DNA of 53,272 nucleotides from Helicobacter sp. (GTDB lineage: Bacteria; Campylobacterota; Campylobacteria; Campylobacterales; Helicobacteraceae). The stretch lies in contig JAFLSC010000011.1 of the NCBI GenBank assembly GCA_022511145.1, positions 1 through 53,272 of the forward strand, read 5' to 3'. Position 1 is the stretch's first letter. Every line of letters begins with the position of its first letter. A program made the position numbers and the translations under genes. Of the stretch, positions 17,548-27,128 are shown piece by piece. Under the pieces are notes generated by a model. It was not told the DNA's origin. It made no database searches and saw only the letters and a program-made list of their open reading frames with translations.

Positions 17548-18387
17548 ATGATTATCGAATTCTTTAGCCTCCTTTATCAAGCTTTAAGTGCCAAAACAAG
17601 TCAAGAAAAATGTCAGCTTACCCAAGAGATTTTTAAAAATTTTTCTAAACTTGATTTTTCTCATCAAAGTGATATAAAACCACTCATAAATCCCACTTTT
17701 GCTAACTTTTGTCAAATCGTCCCCCCAAACAGGGTCCCGCAAGGTAAAACCTTAAAAAATGATTTGAGTTTTGCCCATTTACTGCATTGTATCGCCCATA
17801 TTGAATTTTCTGCGATTGATTTAGCCCTAGATTGTGCCTACCGATTCCGCAACCTCCCTCATCACTATTACAAAGATTGGATTGAAGTTGCTAAAGAGGA
17901 GGTGCATCATTTCTTGCTCACCCAAAAACACTTAAAATCTTTAGGATTTTCTTATGGGGATTTTGGTGTGCATAATACACTTTTTAAAAGTTTGCAAAAG
18001 AGTGATATTTTGCTAGAGAGAATCGCTCTTATCCCAAAGGGTATGGAAGCCATCGGGCTTGATGTTAATCCTTTTTTATATGCTAAAGTGCAAAAATCTA
18101 AACACCCAATTAAAACAGAGGTTTTAGAGACGCTATCGCTTATTTTAGATGAAGAAATTACCCACGTTGCTAAAGGAAATTTATGGTTTGATTATTGCTG
18201 CAAGGAAGCTAAAATCCCAACTAATCAAAGAGCAAAGACTTATATTGAAATTCTTAAAAAACACCATTTTTCTTTCCCCAAAGCCAACAAATCTTTTAAT
18301 CAAGAAGCAAGGCTTAAAGCAGGATTTACCAAAGAAGAGCTTAAACTCCTATGCGATGAGAGTTTTCTCTCTTCTAACCCTAAATAA
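17548..18387 (+). CDS. DUF455 family ferritin-like protein
   Basis: The 279-residue protein matches the DUF455 family, predicted helical-bundle di-metal proteins distantly related to ferritin-like oxygenases such as MiaE. Likely metal ligands appear as H-I-E-F-S-A-I-D-L-A-L-D, then the D-W-x-x-V-A-K-E-E-V-H-H-F helix, and later D-E-E-I-T-H-V-A-K-G. The conserved segment Y-G-D-F-G-V-H-N-T-L-F is also present. The substrate is unknown. The start codon lies directly behind AAGGA and close to a strong -10 box, so translation may begin on a nearly leaderless message. It converges with uppP. Confidence 0.8.
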   Translation: MIIEFFSLLYQALSAKTSQEKCQLTQEIFKNFSKLDFSHQSDIKPLINPTFANFCQIVPPNRVPQGKTLKNDLSFAHLLHCIAHIEFSAIDLALDCAYRFRNLPHHYYKDWIEVAKEEVHHFLLTQKHLKSLGFSYGDFGVHNTLFKSLQKSDILLERIALIPKGMEAIGLDVNPFLYAKVQKSKHPIKTEVLETLSLILDEEITHVAKGNLWFDYCCKEAKIPTNQRAKTYIEILKKHHFSFPKANKSFNQEARLKAGFTKEELKLLCDESFLSSNPK

Positions 18388-18412
18388 TCAAAGCAATAAG
18401 ATTGACAACAAA

Positions 18413-19192
18413 TTAAACTATCAGACTATCATAATAATATAAAAACACAATCCCCAACAAAATGCGATAAATCCCAAAAGGGATAAAATTAAAACGCGAA
18501 ACAAAACCCAAAAATACCCTAATTGCCACCAAAGCACTCAAAAAAGCCACTCCAAAGCCAACACCCAAAACAAGCATATCATCAACCCTAAATTCTTCAT
18601 AGTTTTTATATAAAGCATAGATACTAGCCACAACCATTGTAGGCAAGGCTAACAAAAACGAAAATTCCGTGGCAACTTTGCGACTACAACCCAAAAGTAG
18701 CCCGCCAATAATCGTTGCTCCACTCCGAGAAGTTCCGGGTATCATCGCTAAGGCTTGAAAAAATCCAATACATAAAGCTTGAAAATAAGAAATCTCACTT
18801 ATATCTTGGAGATGATGTTTTTTTTCTTTATAAAAATACTCAATCACAATAAAAACAATCCCGCCAATAATAAGCGAAACAGAAACAACCACAGGCGAAA
18901 ATAAAGTTTTAATAATTGAATAAAATAAAAATCCCAAAATCCCCGCAGGTAAAAATCCTATGGCTAATTTTGTAAGCAAAGCCCAACTTTGATAAAAAAG
19001 CTTTTCCCAATACACAAAAAGCACAGCCAAGATTGAACCTAGCTGAATAATAATCTCAAAGGCTTTATGGGAATCATCTTGTGTGAGACCAAGCAAATAG
19101 GAAGTCAAAATCAAATGCCCCGTAGAAGAGACGGGCAAAAACTCTGTAAGCCCCTCTACAATACCTAAAATTAACGCATATAAAATATCCAT
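18413..19192 (-). CDS. uppP: Undecaprenyl-diphosphatase UppP (BacA)
   Basis: UppP removes a phosphate from undecaprenyl diphosphate at the inner membrane, recycling the lipid carrier for peptidoglycan and surface polysaccharide synthesis. The 259-residue product has both signature regions: G-L-T-E-F-L-P-V-S-S-T-G-H-L near the N-terminus and P-G-T-S-R-S-G-A-T-I in the middle, within about eight membrane helices. I place the start at ATG 19192, preceded by AAAGGA; a frame extending to 19249 adds 19 atypical residues. It is divergent from accC. Confidence 0.93.
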   Translation of the reverse strand: MDILYALILGIVEGLTEFLPVSSTGHLILTSYLLGLTQDDSHKAFEIIIQLGSILAVLFVYWEKLFYQSWALLTKLAIGFLPAGILGFLFYSIIKTLFSPVVVSVSLIIGGIVFIVIEYFYKEKKHHLQDISEISYFQALCIGFFQALAMIPGTSRSGATIIGGLLLGCSRKVATEFSFLLALPTMVVASIYALYKNYEEFRVDDMLVLGVGFGVAFLSALVAIRVFLGFVSRFNFIPFGIYRILLGIVFLYYYDSLIV

Positions 19193-19334
19193 ACAAAATC
19201 CTTTGAGAAAATAAATGTGTAATTTTGGGATAATTTTAACATAATTCAAAGTGGATTTTTAAACAAAAAAGTGAATTAATCTAACAATCAACCAAAAAAG
19301 ACTACAATAAAAGATTAAATTTTTGGGGGTTTTT

Positions 19335-20765
19335 ATGTTTAAAAGAATCTTGATTGCTAATCGTGGTGAAATTGCAGTAAGAATTATCCGAGCTTGTAAT
19401 GATTTAGGGATTGAATCTGTAGCGATTTTCTCTCACGCCGATAGGGAAAGCTTACATGTGAAAATGGCTACTCTTACCTATAACATTGGCGAAGACCCTC
19501 TAAAAGGCTATCTTGACCCCGATTTAATTATTCAAGCCGCTAAAGAAACAGAGGCAGAGGCAATCCACCCCGGATATGGTTTCTTAAGCGAAAATGCAAT
19601 CTTTGCAAAAAAAGTTAAAGAAGCGGGATTAGTGTGGATTGGACCTGATAGTGAAGTGATTAAAAAAATGGGCGATAAAAATGAAGCAAGAAATTTAATG
19701 ATGGCTAATGGAATCCCCATTGTCCCCGGGACAGAGCCGCTTAATGCCCTAAGTATTTATGAAATTCAAAAAATAGCTTCTAAAATCGGCTATCCTGTGA
19801 TTTTAAAAGCAAGTAGCGGTGGGGGAGGACGCGGAATCCGCGTTGTGTGGCAAGAAAATGAGCTAGAATCTGCTTTTGATGCGTGTAAAAGAGAGGCTTT
19901 GACTTTTTTCAAAAATGATGATGTTTTTATGGAAAAATATATCCAAAACCCACGCCACATTGAATTCCAAATCCTTGCAGATAATTATGGTAATGTTATT
20001 CACCTTTTAGAGAGAGATTGCTCGATACAAAGACGACACCAAAAGCTTATCGAGATTGCTCCCTCACCTATTATGAGTAAAGATTTAAGAAGAAAAATGG
20101 GAGTTGTTGCTACTGCTGCTGCAAAAGCGGCAAATTATACAAACGCAGGAACGATTGAATTTCTCGTTGATGATAATAATGAATTTTATTTTATGGAGAT
20201 GAATACAAGAATCCAAGTCGAACACGGCGTAACAGAGGAAATTACAGGTATTGATTTGATTGGACGACAGATCAGAATCGCTAATGGTGAGATTTTGGAC
20301 TTACAACAAAGCGATATTCACGCACAAGGTTTTGCGATTGAAGCAAGGATTAATGCTGAAGATGTCCATAATGATTTTGTGCCAAATCCCGGTAAAATCA
20401 CTTCTTATTACCCCGCTTTAGGTCCTTTTGTGAGGGTGGATACCTATGTGTATAAGGATTTTAATATTCCACCTTTTTATGATTCAATGATTGCAAAACT
20501 TATCGTGCGAGCAACAAGCTATGAACTCGCTGTCAAAAAACTTCATCGGGCTTTAAATGAATTTAAAATCCGCGGAGTTAAAACCACAATTCCTTTTTTA
20601 ATTAACATTTGTCAAGATAGAGATTTTAAACGCGGAAGCTTTGATACTTCTTATTTGGAACATAAAACCCAAAGCCTAATGCCTGAACCCACTCACGATG
20701 AAAGCGATTTGGTGGCGGCTATTGCTGTGGCATTAACCCAACATTTTGAAGAAGCACAAAGTTAA
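19335..20765 (+). CDS. accC: Acetyl-CoA carboxylase, biotin carboxylase subunit AccC
   Basis: AccC carboxylates biotin on AccB using ATP and bicarbonate, the first step of fatty acid synthesis. The product of about 476 residues starts M-F-K-R-I-L-I-A-N-R-G-E-I-A-V-R-I; the upstream in-frame TTG at 19323 is rejected because the conserved start fits ATG 19335. Visible are I-H-P-G-Y-G-F-L-S-E-N-A, the ATP-grasp glycine loop S-S-G-G-G-G-R-G, and the active-site M-E-M-N-T-R-I-Q-V-E-H. Neither accB nor other acc genes adjoin it. A TACAAT -10-like element lies at 19302-19307. Confidence 0.95.
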   Translation: MFKRILIANRGEIAVRIIRACNDLGIESVAIFSHADRESLHVKMATLTYNIGEDPLKGYLDPDLIIQAAKETEAEAIHPGYGFLSENAIFAKKVKEAGLVWIGPDSEVIKKMGDKNEARNLMMANGIPIVPGTEPLNALSIYEIQKIASKIGYPVILKASSGGGGRGIRVVWQENELESAFDACKREALTFFKNDDVFMEKYIQNPRHIEFQILADNYGNVIHLLERDCSIQRRHQKLIEIAPSPIMSKDLRRKMGVVATAAAKAANYTNAGTIEFLVDDNNEFYFMEMNTRIQVEHGVTEEITGIDLIGRQIRIANGEILDLQQSDIHAQGFAIEARINAEDVHNDFVPNPGKITSYYPALGPFVRVDTYVYKDFNIPPFYDSMIAKLIVRATSYELAVKKLHRALNEFKIRGVKTTIPFLINICQDRDFKRGSFDTSYLEHKTQSLMPEPTHDESDLVAAIAVALTQHFEEAQS

Positions 20766-20796
20766 TAAATACGCAAAAAAGCTCAAATGAGATAAA

Positions 20797-21789
20797 TCAC
20801 ACGCTATTAAAAAAAGAAAAACGAGTAATCTCTCTATCCTCCAAAAAACACCTAATTTTGGGAGGGATTTTTGCTTGACGATAAAATTCTTTCGCTTTTT
20901 TACTTAAAATCTTTTTAATAAAGGGGGCAACATAGAGTAAATCTTCTTGCTTCTCCACCGCTACCCTTCCTCCAAAGACAATCGAAAATTTGGGCTTTAG
21001 CAAATATTTTTGGCATTCTAGCTTTTGCTTTTTAGAGAGAATTAACCCTAACTTTTTACACGCTTTATCAATTTTCAATAGGGCATTTTCTTGTGAAAAG
21101 ACATAAAAACCCCCATAATCTTGGACTTCAATTACTCGCTCTTCTAAAAGTTGCAAACTAAAAGCAATCCCTTGATAATATTGCTTAAGCCAAATCTTAT
21201 TCAAAGAATTGCGAAATAAATTGCGTGTGTATTTGAAATTTTGATTGCTAAAATCCTCAAAATAAAAGATTCCTTTGTTATGCAAAAAATCCAAAATCTC
21301 CTCGCGTTTAATTTTATGCATTGGGCGTAAAATCTGATAGCTTTGGATTTTTTTTGGGGTTTGGATTATTCTTGGAGATTTAGGAGAAAGAGCCATAAGC
21401 TCCAATGAAGTTCCTTTGCAAAATTGCATTAAAAACCACTCAAGTTTATCATCAAATTGGTGGGCTAAAAGCAAATTTTCATAGCCATATTGCCTAATTA
21501 ATTCTTCAAAAAATCCATAACGCACTGCTCTTGCATTATTTTGAAAATTAGAAAAATTAAGGCTTGCTTCTTTGATAAAACACTGCCTTTTATCCCTAAA
21601 ACAAAGCGTTTTAGCATAATTTGCTTCAAGTTTGGATTGTTTGCGAATCCCATAATCCACTAAGGCAATATCAAAAGCTACCCCAAAATCTTGCAGCAAA
21701 AAATACAAAGCACTAGAATCTATGCCGCCAGAGAATGCTAAAAGATTTTTTTTCTTTTGCATTAAAGGGAGAAAATCTAACTCTAACAT
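20797..21789 (-). CDS. tilS: tRNA(Ile)-lysidine synthase TilS
   Basis: TilS attaches lysine to C34 of the CAU-anticodon tRNA-Ile, changing its decoding from AUG to AUA. The PP-loop ATP motif F-S-G-G-I-D-S-S sits near the N-terminus and the family's H-Q-F-D-D-K-L-E-W segment near residue 115. At about 330 residues it is a short form, with a reduced C-terminal region, as is usual in epsilonproteobacteria. The start could be ATG 21789 or an in-frame TTG at 21804; both overlap the 3' end of rimO, so translation is coupled. Neither start has a strong ribosome site. Confidence 0.9.
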   Translation of the reverse strand: MLELDFLPLMQKKKNLLAFSGGIDSSALYFLLQDFGVAFDIALVDYGIRKQSKLEANYAKTLCFRDKRQCFIKEASLNFSNFQNNARAVRYGFFEELIRQYGYENLLLAHQFDDKLEWFLMQFCKGTSLELMALSPKSPRIIQTPKKIQSYQILRPMHKIKREEILDFLHNKGIFYFEDFSNQNFKYTRNLFRNSLNKIWLKQYYQGIAFSLQLLEERVIEVQDYGGFYVFSQENALLKIDKACKKLGLILSKKQKLECQKYLLKPKFSIVFGGRVAVEKQEDLLYVAPFIKKILSKKAKEFYRQAKIPPKIRCFLEDREITRFSFFNSV

Positions 21790-23114
21790 TGAGAAACCAC
21801 GCAACCTATTGCTTCTTCCCCAGCAATCTCTGTGATTTTGACACGATAAAATCCTGCCTTTAAATCCTCTTGAATCATTTTGTCATTAATTAAAATCTCC
21901 CCATCAATTTCAGGAGCAAACCGCATATCTCGCCCACTCCAAAAAAATTCGTGTTCGCTTGAGACTCCCTCTAATATAGCGGTGATTTCTTGCCCTTTAA
22001 GATTAAACAAGCTTTTTTGGTATTGTTCTTGAAAAATTTGGCTAATAATCTTTAATCTTTTTTGAATCACAGCTTTAGGGATTTGCTCCATTGCCGCACT
22101 CTTTGTGCCTTCCTCACTTGAAAAAGCAAAAAAATTAATCCTATTAAAAGGGTATTTTTGAATAAAATTGCACAAAGCCTTGAAATCCTCCTCGCTCTCA
22201 CCAGGGTGTCCGATAATAAAACTCGTGCGGATAAATGCATTAGGGCATTTTTGCATAGATTCTAAAAGCTTCATAAAATCACCGCTTCTCCCCATAATCT
22301 TTAAAACTTTAGGTGAAATATGCTGCAAGGGCATATCAAAATAATTATGAAAAATAGGCGATTCCTCTATGGCTTTAATGAGCCTAAGGGAAGTAGTTGC
22401 AGGATAAAGATAAAGAATCCTTGCAGATTTTATCGCTAAACCCTCACTAGCAAGCTTGTCAATGCCTTTAATGAGTTCCACTAAGCCATCTTTAACGCCT
22501 AAATCCCGCATATAAGAGCTTGTATCTTGGGCAATAAAACTAAAATCCCTAAAACCTTGTTTGACGAGATTTTTAACTTCATTAAGCGTAGATTGCAAAG
22601 TGCGAGAATGCAATTTCCCCTTAAAACTTGGAATAGCACAAAAACTGCATTTTTGATTGCAACCTTCAGCAAGTTTAATGTAAGCGTGAAGTTTTGAGCC
22701 ACTAATTACCCTTTTGTGATGCTCATTAGCTAAAAAAACACCACTTTGATTTCGTGTGAGCTTTTCTCCTTTTTTGTGCTTTTTGATAAGTTCATCAATC
22801 TTATCATAATCCCCCACACCCGTGATAATATCAATCTCGGGGATTTCCTCTCTTAGCTCCTTGGCATACCGCTCACTTAAGCACCCACTTGCTATCAAAA
22901 TCGCACTCTTTTTGCGATTTTCCAAAGCATAAAGCAATGTTTGTATGCTCTCTTGTTTGGCTGCTTGTATAAATCCACAAGTATTAACAATCACAATATC
23001 CGCTTCACTTAAATCTTGTGTATTTTCATATTGATTTAATTTCCCTAACATTACCTCGCTATCAACAAGATTTTTTGTGCAGCCTAGCGAAATAAGATGA
23101 ATTTTTTTTTTCAT
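21783..23114 (-). CDS. rimO: Ribosomal protein S12 methylthiotransferase RimO
   Basis: RimO is a radical-SAM enzyme that methylthiolates an aspartate of ribosomal protein S12. The N-terminal MTTase domain has its three cluster cysteines at residues 12, 46 and 78, and the radical-SAM motif G-C-N-Q-K-C-S-F-C-A-I-P has cysteines at 152, 156 and 159. A C-terminal TRAM domain (about 375-440) completes the 443-residue protein. The G-C-T-K-N-L-V-D-S-E start is diagnostic for RimO over MiaB. The codons just after the ATG form a run of ten A, a possible slippage site. It overlaps tilS and follows ruvA at 15 bases. Confidence 0.94.
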   Translation of the reverse strand: MKKKIHLISLGCTKNLVDSEVMLGKLNQYENTQDLSEADIVIVNTCGFIQAAKQESIQTLLYALENRKKSAILIASGCLSERYAKELREEIPEIDIITGVGDYDKIDELIKKHKKGEKLTRNQSGVFLANEHHKRVISGSKLHAYIKLAEGCNQKCSFCAIPSFKGKLHSRTLQSTLNEVKNLVKQGFRDFSFIAQDTSSYMRDLGVKDGLVELIKGIDKLASEGLAIKSARILYLYPATTSLRLIKAIEESPIFHNYFDMPLQHISPKVLKIMGRSGDFMKLLESMQKCPNAFIRTSFIIGHPGESEEDFKALCNFIQKYPFNRINFFAFSSEEGTKSAAMEQIPKAVIQKRLKIISQIFQEQYQKSLFNLKGQEITAILEGVSSEHEFFWSGRDMRFAPEIDGEILINDKMIQEDLKAGFYRVKITEIAGEEAIGCVVSQC

Positions 23115-23129
23115 TCTAAAATCCCAAAT

Positions 23130-23708
23130 TTAAAGATTTTGTAGTTTTTTTAATGCCGCTTTAACCATTTGCCCAACTTCATTAGGTTCTAAGCCCAAAA
23201 TAGCTTTTTGGATTGCCTCATTTTTGTAGCCTAAAGATTCTAAAGCCAAAACCACTTGGTGTAAAGAGGAATCCTCTTTAGGAATTGCCGCAGTTTTTGA
23301 GAGTTCTAAAGACCAGCCAGAGAGTTCAACCAAAATCCTACCCGCACTTTTAGGACCAATACCCGGCACTCTTTGCATTGCTTTAATATCATTACTGCCT
23401 ACCATTTGGGCAAAAGATTGCGGGGAATAGGTTGAAAGAATCGCCATCGCTACTTTAGGACCCACACCATTAATTTTAATAAGCGTATCAAAAAGTGTTT
23501 TTTCATCAGATTTTAAAAATCCAAATAAATTCCAAGCATCTTCGCGGATAATATGCGTAATTAAAAGAGTGATTTTTTCGCCAACTTTTTGTGAAATTTG
23601 GTTACTTGTTTGCAAAGATACAAAGACTTCATAAATAACCCCTCCACATTTTAAGGCTAAACGCGTAGGCTCTTTGAGTGCAATTTCACCCTCTAAACCG
23701 ATAATCAT
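23130..23708 (-). CDS. ruvA: Holliday junction DNA helicase subunit RuvA
   Basis: RuvA binds four-way DNA junctions as a tetramer and loads the RuvB motor for branch migration. The 192-residue product has the N-terminal OB fold (M-I-I-G-L-x-G), two helix-hairpin-helix motifs (I-N-G-V-G-P-K-V-A and V-P-G-I-G-P-K-S-A-G-R-I) and the small C-terminal RuvB-binding helix bundle. Its ATG overlaps the fapA stop by 4 bases. ruvB is not adjacent, which is normal in Helicobacter. Confidence 0.96.
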   Translation of the reverse strand: MIIGLEGEIALKEPTRLALKCGGVIYEVFVSLQTSNQISQKVGEKITLLITHIIREDAWNLFGFLKSDEKTLFDTLIKINGVGPKVAMAILSTYSPQSFAQMVGSNDIKAMQRVPGIGPKSAGRILVELSGWSLELSKTAAIPKEDSSLHQVVLALESLGYKNEAIQKAILGLEPNEVGQMVKAALKKLQNL

Positions 23709-25519
23709 TGCTCCTCTCCTAGCACTAAGGAGACTTTTCCATTTTTAAAAATAACTTTGGGTGGCTCTCCAACTTTGGGGATTAAAACCATATCATTTTC
23801 AGGTGTATAAAAATGATAATGCACTTCATTATAGCCAACCCAACCGCTATGAACGATAATTTCACCCTCTTTTGTTTTACTATCAAAATCTGCCAAAGCG
23901 TCCCTTGCTTGTTTAAAATCTTCGCTTAATTGATTAATTTTTTCTCTTTTTTCTTTAAGATTTTTCATAAAATCGCGATATTCTTCAAATTTCTTTAATA
24001 AAAAGGTGGGTGGTGCTTTGCCTGCTTGTTTGTATTCAATCAATGTATTTCGTATCTCTTCGGCAGCTTTTTGGAATTTTTTAAGCTCAAGGCTTTCGAC
24101 TTTAAGCTGTTTTGTCATATGGATTGCAGATTTTACTGAAGTATTTTTTTGTTTGAGCAATTCGGTGAATTTTTCACGATTTTCGGGGCTAAAGTTTGAG
24201 CCGATGAAAAACTTATTTTCGCCTTTTATCATTCTGTTAATTTCAATCTTTCTTGTTGCATACAAAAAGGCATTAGAATGGAGATTTTCAATCACAATTT
24301 CATTAGCAAAAATCTTTCCTCCATAAACTTCTTTTACCTCAACCCTATTTCCTTTAACAATCCCAGTTTCTAAAGAATCAATTTTAATAATATCGCCTTC
24401 TATAAAGCCTTTGTGGGATTTCACATTAACATTTTTGGCAAAAATTTTAGATTCTTGGTGTGTCATTCCTCCAATAGTAACATCATTAGCGGTAATTTCT
24501 GCCATTGGACCCACATTCCCTTCCACATTGACTTTGGAGGCTTGCACTTTCATTCCTTGCCCTATGGCTTCTCTTAAGGTATCTGATTCTGTAACATTTA
24601 CCGTTGTCCCGCTATCAAGCCCACCAATCAAAGAACCTGTTGTTCTAATATCAATCGTCTTTGTTTCCAAAGTGGTTTGAATAAACAAATACTCATCTTC
24701 ATATTTTAAAATCCCGCCCACATTAGCTCGGTATTCAATCCTATCAGGAAATTCTTGCACATTGATACTTTCCTCATCGAATTTCAAAGAGCAACCATCG
24801 TGAAGCGTTGCAGGAGCTTCAGGGATAACATATTCCCCTTTTACATTTCTACCGGGTTTTCCAAGCATTGGCTTATGAAATTCACAAATCAACTCATTGG
24901 GTTCAATGGTTTCAAAATCGCCTGTGATTGCCCTTTTAAATTCAAGATTAGATTCTTTTGTGGGAACAAAACTAACGGACCTTAAAAAGCAAAATTCCTC
25001 CTCTTTAACTAAAGGAAACCGCAAAGTTTTGAGAAAATTCCACAAATCCTCTTTTTCTTTGTCTTCTTTAACAAAAATAATTTTTTGAAGAGCTTTTTGT
25101 TTGCGGATTTCTTGATAAAATTTCTCAAATTTAATCGTATCCCTTAGCGTAAAGCCTTTCAGTAAGACTACGAAAGCTTTGAAGTTTTCTTTATCGGTTT
25201 TAACAATAAAAGGACAATCTTCCAAATCTGTTTGGGGGGCTTTAGGTTTAAGTGCGATAGAATATCTTTGTTTAATTAATAAAGTGGGTTCTAAAAGGTT
25301 ATTTTTGTTGGTTAAAAAAATATCAATTTCAGCGGGAGAGACTTTTTGATAATCTTTATCGTAGAGACTTTTTCTGTAAGTACTCACAGATTCTAATTCA
25401 AAATCCAACTCAACAGAACTCTTGCGACTCTGTGCTTGAATACTTTGGATTGCTTGCTTAATGTCCTCGCATTCATTGACGTGAGATTGAAATTTTCCAC
25501 CCTTATTTAAATTTAACAT
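23705..25519 (-). CDS. FapA family (DUF342) polymer-forming protein
   Basis: This 604-residue cytoplasmic protein belongs to the FapA/DUF342 family, some members of which are linked to flagellar assembly or cell-surface organisation. The N-terminal 200 residues are a mixed, charged domain. The central part (about 205-430) shows repeated beta-helix-like strands rich in Gly, Val and Ile, with the family segment K-P-M-L-G-K-P-G-R-N-V-K-G-E. A coiled coil follows (about 445-550), then a small beta domain. The same three-gene order with ruvA and murJ exists in H. pylori as I remember it. Its exact role in Helicobacter is not established, so I give no symbol. Confidence 0.82.
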   Translation of the reverse strand: MLNLNKGGKFQSHVNECEDIKQAIQSIQAQSRKSSVELDFELESVSTYRKSLYDKDYQKVSPAEIDIFLTNKNNLLEPTLLIKQRYSIALKPKAPQTDLEDCPFIVKTDKENFKAFVVLLKGFTLRDTIKFEKFYQEIRKQKALQKIIFVKEDKEKEDLWNFLKTLRFPLVKEEEFCFLRSVSFVPTKESNLEFKRAITGDFETIEPNELICEFHKPMLGKPGRNVKGEYVIPEAPATLHDGCSLKFDEESINVQEFPDRIEYRANVGGILKYEDEYLFIQTTLETKTIDIRTTGSLIGGLDSGTTVNVTESDTLREAIGQGMKVQASKVNVEGNVGPMAEITANDVTIGGMTHQESKIFAKNVNVKSHKGFIEGDIIKIDSLETGIVKGNRVEVKEVYGGKIFANEIVIENLHSNAFLYATRKIEINRMIKGENKFFIGSNFSPENREKFTELLKQKNTSVKSAIHMTKQLKVESLELKKFQKAAEEIRNTLIEYKQAGKAPPTFLLKKFEEYRDFMKNLKEKREKINQLSEDFKQARDALADFDSKTKEGEIIVHSGWVGYNEVHYHFYTPENDMVLIPKVGEPPKVIFKNGKVSLVLGEEQ

Positions 25520-25620
25520 ATTCTAAAACCTTTTTATGCAAAAATATTATTGATATTTTAGCAAAACATTTTGTTTATTCAAAAATTTTATCCCTAAGAA
25601 TGAGGAGAATTTGAAATTTT

Positions 25621-27033
25621 ATGTTTTTTAAGGCATTTTTAACTAATAGTAGCGGAATCCTTACTTCAAGAATTTTAGGCTTTTTTCGTGATTTATTAAT
25701 GGCAACAACTTTGGGTGCGGGGATTTATAGCGATATTTTCTTTGTGGCTTTTAAATTTCCTAATCTCTTTCGCCGTATTTTTGGAGAAGGAGCTTTCAAT
25801 CAAAGCTTTCTGCCTAGTTTTTTTCACTCCCGTTACAGGGGCGGTTTTGCTCTTAAAACTTTTTTGATTTTTTTTATGATACTTTGCTTGTTGGCTTTAT
25901 TTGTAATGATTTTTGCACCTTGGGTAACAAAAATTCTAGCTTTTGGATTTAATGAGGAAACCTTGCAGCTTGCAGCACCCCTAGTTGCAATTAATTTTTG
26001 GTATTTGCCCTTAGTGTTTGGGGTAACATTTTTGGGTGCGATTTTGCAATACAGGAGGAATTTTAGTGCGTGGGCATACTCTCCTGCCCTTTTAAATTTA
26101 GCAATGATTATTGCCCTGCTTTACGCAAAAGACAAAGAATCCTATGAGGGTGTTTTGATTTTGAGTTATGGTGTATTAGCAGGAGGGATTGCACAAATTT
26201 TATTACATTATTATCCTTTGTATCGTTTAAATTTTTTTAGGCTTTTTGTAGCGGGTTTTTATGAGCTAAAAAGAAAAAAAAAGGCGGTTAATGATTCCTT
26301 TATGGCTTTTTTGAAGCAATTTTTTCCTGCAATGCTAGGGAGTTCCACCGCTCAAATTGCCTCTTTTATTGACACACTTTTAGCTTCTTTTTTAGCTAGT
26401 GGTGCAATCTCTTATTTGTATTATGCTAATCGTATTTTTCAGCTCCCCTTAGCAATTTTTGCGATTGCAACTTCAAGTGCCCTTTTTCCTTTGGTGGCAA
26501 AATACCTTAAAGAAAACAAAGAAAATGCAGCTTTAGCGGAATTAAAACGTTCCTTTTGGTTTTTGTTTTTTTTATTGGGAGCTTGTGTGATTGGAGGGAT
26601 TTTGTTTCAAAAAGAAATTATTTGGTTACTTTTTGAGAGAGGGGAATTTCATCGCGAGGATACCCTTGCGGTGAGTCAAGTTTTTAGTGCTTATATGATA
26701 GGTTTGCTCCCCTTTGGGTTAGCACGTATTTTTTCTTTGTGGCTTTATTCTCAAAACAAACAAACACTAGCTGCAAAAATCTCAGCTTTCTCACTTGGGA
26801 TTGGCATTCTTTTTTCTGTAATTTTAATGCCCTTTTTTCAAGCGGTAGGATTGGCATTAGCCGGAAGTATTAGCGGTTTTGTTTTGTTTTTTATTACGCT
26901 TTATTATTTTGGATTGCCCAAATTCTTTACCATTTTAAAAGAGCCACTTTTATTTTTGGGAATCCTTGGTTTATTTGGCTTAGAGATACTCCTCATTTTT
27001 CTTTTTAAAACCTATGTGTTTAGCCTCTTATAA
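25621..27033 (+). CDS. murJ: Lipid II flippase MurJ (MviN)
   Basis: MurJ flips the peptidoglycan precursor lipid II across the inner membrane. The 470-residue, about 13-14-helix product begins F-F-K-A-F-L-T-N-S-S-G-I-L-T-S-R-I-L-G-F-F-R-D-L, typical of the family, and contains the R-I-F-G-E-G-A-F-N-Q-S-F-L-P loop. The best ribosome site, GAGGAG, lies 13 bases before the ATG, unusually far, but homology supports this start. A run of nine A within codons for R-K-K-K-A occurs near 26274-26282. It is divergent from fapA and is followed by palindromic repeats and a T-run that may end its transcript. Confidence 0.93.
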   Translation: MFFKAFLTNSSGILTSRILGFFRDLLMATTLGAGIYSDIFFVAFKFPNLFRRIFGEGAFNQSFLPSFFHSRYRGGFALKTFLIFFMILCLLALFVMIFAPWVTKILAFGFNEETLQLAAPLVAINFWYLPLVFGVTFLGAILQYRRNFSAWAYSPALLNLAMIIALLYAKDKESYEGVLILSYGVLAGGIAQILLHYYPLYRLNFFRLFVAGFYELKRKKKAVNDSFMAFLKQFFPAMLGSSTAQIASFIDTLLASFLASGAISYLYYANRIFQLPLAIFAIATSSALFPLVAKYLKENKENAALAELKRSFWFLFFLLGACVIGGILFQKEIIWLLFERGEFHREDTLAVSQVFSAYMIGLLPFGLARIFSLWLYSQNKQTLAAKISAFSLGIGILFSVILMPFFQAVGLALAGSISGFVLFFITLYYFGLPKFFTILKEPLLFLGILGLFGLEILLIFLFKTYVFSLL

Positions 27034-27042
27034 TGACAAAAG

Positions 27043-27116
27043 GTTATGCAAGGCGAGAGCAAAACAATCTCTAACAATTGAGATTGCCGCGAGTGCTACG
27101 AACTCTTGCAATGACG
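27043..27116. repeat. Intergenic palindromic repeat, copy 2
   Basis: The left arm starts GTTATGCAAGGCGAG and ends ACAATCTC. The right arm (27080-27116) starts GAGATTGCCGCGAG and ends TTGCAATGACG. It is the same element family as at 8028-8126. It lies 9 bases after the murJ stop and is followed by CCCC and seven T, so the hairpin could double as a terminator. Confidence 0.75.
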
Positions 27117-27128
27117 CCCCCTTTTTTT

